From: Methanobacterium sp. UBA8
GTDB taxonomy: Archaea > Methanobacteriota > Methanobacteria > Methanobacteriales > Methanobacteriaceae
NCBI GenBank assembly: GCA_002509665.1
Contig: DADN01000250.1
Location: 18,935 to 29,451 of the forward strand
Length of the DNA: 10,517 bases
Direction: 5' to 3'
The translations under genes and the position numbers were made by a program. Of the stretch, positions 6,945-10,517 are shown one piece after another. The notes beneath the pieces are model-generated. The model saw only the letters and a program-made list of their open reading frames with translations, was not told the DNA's origin and searched no databases. Positions within the stretch are counted from its first letter, which is position 1. Each line of letters starts with the position of its first letter.

Positions 6945-7736
6945 TCATTTTCCTGGTGGGAAATACATGTCAACAGTTTTTGCAACGTCTTCAAGCCATA
7001 GCTGCCGTTCTTCTTGGTTACTTGTAACAATAACTCGATACATTTTCCTATAAAAATTTTTTACACCGCATAAGTCAAAGATACAATTTTTCCAGATTGC
7101 TTCAAGTGGATCACCAAATACTTCCAGTTCTCTTTTCTCTGGAGTATTAGAAGTGTTAAATACAATGGCAGTTTCAGCTTTTAATAGTCCATTTGGGACT
7201 CCTTCCCCATCATCACCTTCTAAAAACTCATAAGCCACACCTGCACGTATCACACGATCTATGTAACCTTTTAAAATAGCAGGAGGCTGTCCCCACCAGT
7301 TGGGGTGGATAATAATTATTCCATCTGCTTCTTTAATTTCTTTGCAGTGTTTTTCAATCTGAGGATCCAATTCTGCATCTTTAGCAATTTCTTCACCAAA
7401 AAGTAAGGGATCAAATTTTTCAGCATACAAATCATGGTATATAGCTTCATGTCCATTTTCACGCAATTTGGATGCAGCAGCATCTGCAATCGCATGATTA
7501 AAACTTCCTTTGGTGGGATGGCCTAAAATTAAAATTACCCTCGAAAACTTACGAAATCTTTGATTTCGTTGCATCGAAACTTCCAGTTTCGAATGCTTTG
7601 TTTTCGGGGCATCAAAATCTTTCAAAATCAAAGATTTTGAACGCGCAAAACTTTCGGAAATCGTAGATTTTCGATGTTGCAAATCTTTGATTTGCAAACT
7701 TTCAGTTTTGCCAGCTTCGATTTTAAAAGTCTTCAT
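6945..7736 (-). CDS. Flavodoxin-fold NAD(P)H oxidoreductase with in-frame hairpin-array N-terminal insertion
   Basis: A 263-residue protein of the NAD(P)H dehydrogenase (quinone)/Flavodoxin_2 family, an FMN- or FAD-dependent two-electron reductase. The catalytic fold starts at V67: VILILGHPTKGSFNHA is the phosphate-binding start, and HPNWWGQPPAILKGYIDRVI at about 140-160 is the family signature. The remainder runs to residue 263, the usual size of about 195 residues. Residues 3-66 have no family counterpart and are encoded entirely by hairpin array 7539-7730, which stays open for 64 codons. GTGATT just before ATG-AAG (7736-7731) marks the original start; deleting the array would give M-K-V-I-L-I-L-G-H-P, a normal N-terminus. 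The appended peptide is basic and low in structure signals. It begins 8 bp after the upstream gene's stop. Whether the product folds and works is unknown. M55 is an alternative start but lacks a ribosome site. Confidence 0.88.
   Translation of the reverse strand: MKTFKIEAGKTESLQIKDLQHRKSTISESFARSKSLILKDFDAPKTKHSKLEVSMQRNQRFRKFSRVILILGHPTKGSFNHAIADAAASKLRENGHEAIYHDLYAEKFDPLLFGEEIAKDAELDPQIEKHCKEIKEADGIIIIHPNWWGQPPAILKGYIDRVIRAGVAYEFLEGDDGEGVPNGLLKAETAIVFNTSNTPEKRELEVFGDPLEAIWKNCIFDLCGVKNFYRKMYRVIVTSNQEERQLWLEDVAKTVDMYFPPGK
7539..7730. repeat. Array II: nested hairpin array inserted in frame in a coding gene
   Basis: A 192-bp (64-codon) insertion containing at least seven stems on the plus strand. 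Simple hairpins: 7551-7569 (8 bp, TTT), 7571-7596 (8 bp plus 3 bp past a bulge, loop TCC), 7622-7640 (8 bp, AAA), 7654-7674 (9 bp with one G-T, GTA) and 7678-7696 (8 bp, TTT). Outer stem 1 pairs 7538-7548 with 7600-7609 (10 bp, one bulge) around the first two. Outer stem 2 pairs 7645-7652 with 7704-7711 (8 bp) around the last two. The left boundary is uncertain by a base, since outer stem 1 begins at 7538. The 7712-7730 end holds no clear hairpin. Stem cores and loop sizes match array I and the phosphoesterase insertions. The 64-codon readthrough in the minus frame contains no stop. Confidence 0.88.
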
Positions 7737-7738
7737 CT

Positions 7739-7744
7739 AATCAC
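7739..7744 (-). promoter_or_regulatory. Ribosome site fixing the oxidoreductase start
   Basis: GTGATT on the minus strand, 2 nt before the ATG at 7736 (core GTGAT with 3-nt spacing), overlapping just past the stop of the upstream gene. Similar short-spaced GTGAT sites precede the zinc-ribbon, ACT and paralogue genes. It shows that translation begins ahead of the hairpin array, so the array is translated. Confidence 0.6.
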
Positions 7745-8212
7745 TTAATATCCTGATTTTTTTCCTGTTAAACTCTCTACTTCAACCTTAATTACAGTTG
7801 TTTTATCAAGCGATGCTTTGGAATATTCGAATGATTTATGTGAATTGTGGCTGTACTTTTGCATTATAGTATCTAGAGCGTTTATTTTTTCTTCTTCTTT
7901 TTCTATGAAATGGGCTTTTCCAGAGCCAATCAGGCTGTAATACTTCATTCCCCAGCTACATGCATTATCTGAAGATATGACTTCTGTTACAATGTCTGTT
8001 TCAAAGCAGATATTATTATTTTCCCTTATTAAGTCAATTTTACGCCCTTCGCATCCTGAATGGAGATAAATGAATTTATCATTAAAACCAAAATTCATTG
8101 GCACTATATATGGTTTATTTTTATCACAAAGGGCGATTCGACACACAGTTGCCTTTTTTAATATCTGTTCCATACATTTTTTGTCTTTTATTTCCTTATC
8201 ATTTCTTCTCAT
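7745..8212 (-). CDS. Pyridoxamine-phosphate-oxidase-like FMN-binding split-barrel protein (NimA type)
   Basis: A 155-residue protein of the flavin-binding split-barrel superfamily, resembling the NimA/Pyridox_ox_2 group. Landmarks are the N-terminal helix (EQILKKATVCRIALCDKNKP), the VPMNFGFNDKFIYLHSG strand pair typical of FMN or F420 phosphate contacts, GRKIDLIRENNNICFE, and YYSLIGSGKAHFIEK. The closest described members are nitroimidazole-resistance and other flavin reductases; substrate is not predictable. An AAGGGAAG stretch 7-14 nt before the ATG is a weak ribosome site. It is first of a probable operon with the flavodoxin-fold reductase (8-bp gap) and the DNA glycosylase (32-bp gap), consistent with flavin-based detoxification plus oxidative-damage repair. 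The pairing is inferred from position. Confidence 0.85.
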   Translation of the reverse strand: MRRNDKEIKDKKCMEQILKKATVCRIALCDKNKPYIVPMNFGFNDKFIYLHSGCEGRKIDLIRENNNICFETDIVTEVISSDNACSWGMKYYSLIGSGKAHFIEKEEEKINALDTIMQKYSHNSHKSFEYSKASLDKTTVIKVEVESLTGKKSGY

Positions 8213-8260
8213 GATTATCTTCCCTTTATTATAAGTATAGTTGTATTTTAATCTACTTTT

Positions 8261-8269
8261 AATATAAAA
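8261..8269 (-). promoter_or_regulatory. Candidate TATA box of the flavin-reductase/glycosylase operon
   Basis: Minus-strand TTTTATATT about 50 nt before the ATG at 8212, giving a predicted start near 8235. The whole divergent gap to the phosphoesterase (8213-8420) is AT-rich, with no clear operator. Confidence 0.4.
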
Positions 8270-8683
8270 AATTGTTATGTAATTAATTCTGTTTAGTTTT
8301 TAAATGAATTGATTTCAGCAGAAGAAGTTACAGGTTAGATTTTATTAAAAATTAAAATTAGTAATATTATTATGCAATAAAAGTAATGTTAAATGCTTGA
8401 TGTAAGAGAGGGATGTAACCATGGAGAAAAAAATTATACAAATATCCGATGTACATTTTGGAGCACTTACATTCTCTGAAAAACTTAAATCAAATTTAAT
8501 ATTGCAAATACAGCATGAAAACCCTGATTTTATAATTTTTGCAGGAGATGCCACGGATCATGGTTATGTAACTGAATATAATGATGCTGCAGCATTTATA
8601 GATGAACTTAAAGCTACATCAGAAGTCCATTCTATTCCTGGAAATCATGATGCCCGTAATGTGGGTATATTAAATTTTAAAAG

Positions 8684-8762
8684 TTGGAAAAATTTTTTAA
8701 AATTTTTCCACGTTAAAAATCAGAGATTTTTAACAGCCGTCGAAAATCGTAGATTTTGCAAG
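8684..8762. repeat. Array A: three-hairpin insertion in the phosphoesterase
   Basis: A 79-bp insertion bounded by a possible 3-bp direct repeat AAG (8681-8683 and 8760-8762). Hairpins: 8685-8710 (11-bp stem, 4-nt loop), 8712-8734 (perfect 10-bp stem, loop AGA) and 8743-8757 (6 bp, loop GTA). Centres are 26-27 bp apart as in array I. The length is not a multiple of three, so it shifts the host frame and leads to a stop at 8796-8798. Exact ends are inferred from where homology to the phosphoesterase resumes. Confidence 0.8.
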
Positions 8763-8969
8763 GATGATTGGAGAACGAAACTTTGTAAGAATAGATAAAA
8801 AAGCAGGTATTGTTATTATTGGCCTTGATTCATCAAAAGCAGATGTAAATAGTGGGGATATTGGATATGATCAGATGAAATGGTTAAAGGATGAATTTGA
8901 AAAAATACCGGATAATCTGGGTAAGTTTGTAACTTTCCATCATCATTTACTTCCAGTGCCTCAGGCAGG

Positions 8970-9070
8970 CCCGTCGAAAATCTATGATTTTCGGGTCCGC
9001 AAAATAAAAAAACTATCAAAACTAACGTTTTGATTCCCCAAAAATCAAAGATTTTTGAGGGTTTTGCAGG
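8970..9070. repeat. Array B: hairpin insertion with 5-bp target duplication
   Basis: A 101-bp insertion flanked by GCAGG at 8965-8969 and again at 9066-9070. Hairpins: 8975-8993 (8 bp, loop TAT, with further C-G pairs past a bulge), 9015-9034 (8 bp, loop TAAC) and 9036-9061 (8 bp plus 3 bp past a bulge, loop AAA). The outer pair GCAAAA 8999-9004 with TTTTGC 9062-9067 encloses the last two, giving a three-way junction. The insertion shifts the frame by 2 and creates a stop at 9031-9033. Confidence 0.82.
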
Positions 9071-9399
9071 ACGTGAAAGAAATATTTTATTAGATTCAGG
9101 AGATCTTATACAAGAATTAGTAGATTATAAAGTAAATTTTGTTTTAAATGGACATAAGCATGTTCCTAATACTTGGATATTGGAGAATATTGTAGTTTTG
9201 AATTCTGGAACCATAACAACTGGAAAATTACGTGGTGATACTCGTCCCTGTTACAATCAGATGATAATCAGTGATGAAGGGGTGGATGTATACCTGGTAA
9301 TGACTGAAACAGGGCAAAAACAGCATCTGGCTAAATATTCTGTTGAATTAAAAGATGAAGAATTTAAAATCTGTTCTCATAAGCGTAAATCTGGTTAGA

Positions 9400-9666
9400 T
9401 TATTTGGAATTCATCTTTAGAGTGTTGATTTTTTCGGATAAGGATAGCAGGTTGTTGGTTAATTTTTCAATCTTTTCTGCAACACTTAATTCTGTTATTT
9501 CTTCAAGATGAGGTTCATAAGCAGTAGTATACACTTTTAATCGATCATTTGTATGATTTTCCCTATTGTATTTGCTTATTTGTTCTAATCCTAGTTGGAG
9601 TTCCTCATATGCTTTTAATTCCTCTAATATATCATTCCTTTTACTACTTAATTGGTTTATATCCAT
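9400..9666 (-). CDS. Small coiled-coil-like hypothetical protein
   Basis: An 88-residue, highly charged protein with no recognised family. Two helical stretches (about residues 1-34 and 53-86) carry leucine/isoleucine at heptad-like spacing and probably form a helical hairpin or dimeric coiled coil; residues 35-52 form the link. There are no cysteines, signal peptide or membrane segment. AGGAGG stands 10 nt before the ATG, which makes it a credible gene. Its stop is 1 bp from the stop of the convergent phosphoesterase, so transcripts probably overlap at the 3' ends. Function unknown. Confidence 0.65.
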   Translation of the reverse strand: MDINQLSSKRNDILEELKAYEELQLGLEQISKYNRENHTNDRLKVYTTAYEPHLEEITELSVAEKIEKLTNNLLSLSEKINTLKMNSK

Positions 9667-10062
9667 TATTCAGTTCCCTCCTAAACTTATTTTAGATGAA
9701 TATGTCCCCATTGATTTTTTTCCTAATTTTGTGCCAATAATCAATTTTAGAATCAATTTTCATATTCTACAGTTTTAATGAGGTATATTTAAAAATATTA
9801 AAAAAAACTACCTGATTACTATTATGTATCTTTTTATGTAAATATGTTTCCACTGACAATCTGGTAAATCTCTAAAATTGGGGATATGTAAATAATTTAA
9901 AGGGATTTATTGGATTTATTTTGTGTATAATGGATATTTAGAAGCCTAAATTTTTATAGTATTCTATTTTAATTTTAAAACTTTAAAATAAAGGTTATAT
10001 TCTATTTTTAACCCAATTTAAATTATTTCTTCTTGTTTGTTAAGTGTCCCAAATTCACTGTA

Positions 10063-10080
10063 CTAACGTTCGTTCGTTAG
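10063..10080. promoter_or_regulatory. Inverted repeat upstream of the TATA box (operator 1)
   Basis: CTAACG - 6 bp - CGTTAG. The half-sites are identical to those of operator 2, but the centre is longer by 4 bp (one extra CGTT). It abuts the TATA box at 10082-10089, where a bound repressor would block TBP/TFB. Confidence 0.7.
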
Positions 10081-10081
10081 C

Positions 10082-10089
10082 TTTATATA
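10082..10089 (+). promoter_or_regulatory. TATA box of the TetR-type gene
   Basis: TTTATATA, a perfect archaeal TATA element, 64-71 nt before the ATG. The predicted transcript start is about 10110-10115, just before operator 2. Confidence 0.65.
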
Positions 10090-10118
10090 CTATGAGATAT
10101 ACATGTATGGTCAAGAAG

Positions 10119-10132
10119 CTAACGAACGTTAG
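10119..10132. promoter_or_regulatory. Inverted repeat downstream of the TATA box (operator 2)
   Basis: A perfect dyad CTAACG-AA-CGTTAG (14 bp) near the predicted transcript start and 20 nt before the ATG. With operator 1 it brackets the core promoter, the classic layout for autorepression by a TetR-family dimer. Confidence 0.75.
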
Positions 10133-10152
10133 TTAAATGGAAGGAAGTAATA

Positions 10153-10517
10153 ATGAAAAATCAAGCTCCTGGTTTAAACTCAAAAACTGAAAAAAAATCA
10201 ACTAAAGAAAAAATATTTGACGTATCACTAGATCTTTTCTCACAAAAAGGCTTTGATGCAGTTTCAGTCCGTGAAATTGCAAGAGGGGTTGGAATAAGAG
10301 AAAGTTCAATATACAACCATTATAAAAATAAAGAAGCAATACTTGACGCTATTATTGACTATTTTATGTTTGAACTTCATCAAAGCGGTCCTCCTGAAGA
10401 AGATGAGGATTTATTAATGGATCAAGGTCCGGAGGTGTTTTTTGAAGTTGGGGCTAGAATGTATCTAGAACGGATTAATACTCCTACAATGGAAAAAATC
10501 TGGCGTTTAGTTTCTAT
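10153..10517 (+). CDS. TetR/AcrR-family transcriptional regulator (truncated by window end)
   Basis: The first 121 codons of a TetR-family repressor; the 3' end is beyond the window. The N-terminal DNA-binding domain spans about residues 17-64: [20 protein letters not shown], then the helix-turn-helix [21 protein letters not shown] and KNKEAIL, which match the family pattern closely. Residues 65 onward start the helical ligand-binding domain, which is not conserved enough to name a ligand. An AAGGAAG stretch 5 nt before the ATG serves as ribosome site. Two inverted repeats with CTAACG/CGTTAG half-sites bracket its TATA box, so autorepression is very likely. The regulated partner genes, often a transporter or exporter, would lie downstream outside the window; no other gene in the window shows the operator. 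Confidence 0.92.
   Translation, partial: MKNQAPGLNSKTEKKSTKEKIFDVSLDLFSQKGFDAVSVREIARGVGIRESSIYNHYKNKEAILDAIIDYFMFELHQSGPPEEDEDLLMDQGPEVFFEVGARMYLERINTPTMEKIWRLVS

Larger units (their letters stand above)
8421..9398 (+). pseudogene. Calcineurin-like metallophosphoesterase split into three frames by two hairpin-array insertions
   Basis: All catalytic motifs of a calcineurin-like phosphoesterase are present but spread over three frames. Frame 1 (8421 to about 8683) has SDVH with D10 and H12, GDATD and GNHD. Frame 2 (about 8763-8970) has GLDSSK and the FHHH metal-binding histidines. Frame 3 (9066-9398) has NGHKH. Between them lie insertions of 79 bp (about 8684-8762) and 101 bp (8970-9070), both made of short hairpins. 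Removing both leaves 798 nt, one frame of 265 codons plus stop, with junctions reading roughly N-F-K-R-M-I-G-E-R and P-Q-A-G-R-E-R-N. Outside the insertions no stop or frameshift is seen, so disruption is recent or is somehow bypassed. GAGAGGGATG at 8406-8415 is a ribosome site for the ATG. Frames 2 and 3 have no convincing ribosome sites. It ends 1 bp from the convergent small gene. Confidence 0.85.
9667..10152. other. 486-bp AT-rich intergenic region
   Basis: No gene is supported here. The left end carries the ribosome site (AGGAGG on the minus strand, about 9677-9682) of the small coiled-coil gene, and AT-rich stretches near 9783-9805 could hold its promoter. The right end (10063-10140) carries the promoter and operators of the TetR-type gene. 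The middle (about 9800-10040) is AT-rich with no hairpin array, RNA gene or coding signal that I can see. Confidence 0.6.

Noticed and set aside
7538..7711. tRNA-like cloverleaf
   Set aside because: The nested stems form three-way junctions, but there is no anticodon arm, T-loop or acceptor end, and the stems are A/T rich and variable.
8764..9033. Middle phosphoesterase fragment as an independent gene
   Set aside because: Its ATG is an internal methionine of the parent enzyme, no good ribosome site precedes it, and it lacks half of the catalytic motifs.

Overview
The window looks like chromosome from a mesophilic methanogenic archaeon, most likely a Methanobacterium or close relative. This is inferred from the AT-rich DNA, TTTATATA-type TATA boxes, GGTGAT and AGGAGG ribosome sites 3-10 nt before starts, an ACT/DUF5612-type protein, and a short archaeal-type hybrid-cluster protein fused to rubredoxin. 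No rRNA, tRNA, CRISPR array or conventional transposase is visible.

Layout. 26-835 (+) is a Cas4-family nuclease without other cas genes in view. 867-1095 is an array of nine short hairpins between convergent genes. 3454-1113 (-) is a probable redox/oxygen- or nitrosative-stress cluster: rubredoxin-Hcp fusion, zinc-ribbon protein, ferredoxin and cupin. Diverging from it, 3737-5191 (+) holds four tandem paralogues of a small two-cysteine protein I cannot name. 5863-5207 (-) is an ACT-domain protein. 8212-6097 (-) is a probable three-gene operon: FMN-binding split-barrel protein, flavodoxin-fold NAD(P)H oxidoreductase and a divergent Fpg/Nei DNA glycosylase. 8421-9398 (+) is a calcineurin-like phosphoesterase broken into three reading frames. 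9666-9400 (-) is a small coiled-coil-like protein. 10153-end (+) is a truncated TetR-type regulator whose TATA box lies between two related inverted repeats.

The most unusual content is a dispersed family of hairpin arrays. Units have 6-11 bp A/T-rich stems, usually with exactly three loop bases, and commonly repeat every 23-28 bp. They occur at four places: one intergenic (867-1095), one in frame just after the start of the oxidoreductase (7539-7730), and two inside the phosphoesterase (about 8684-8762 and 8970-9070). In two cases, a pair of hairpins of exactly 48 bp sits in the loop of an outer hairpin; removing the pair restores an outer stem with a 3-nt loop. One phosphoesterase insertion is bounded by a 5-bp direct repeat. 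Removing 79 bp and 101 bp from the phosphoesterase rebuilds one continuous frame of 265 codons with all catalytic motifs. These arrays therefore behave like small mobile or self-expanding palindromic elements that can enter coding sequence. I recognise no name for them; the closest analogues I know are the in-frame Rickettsia palindromic elements and the bypassed hairpin byps elements of yeast mitochondria.
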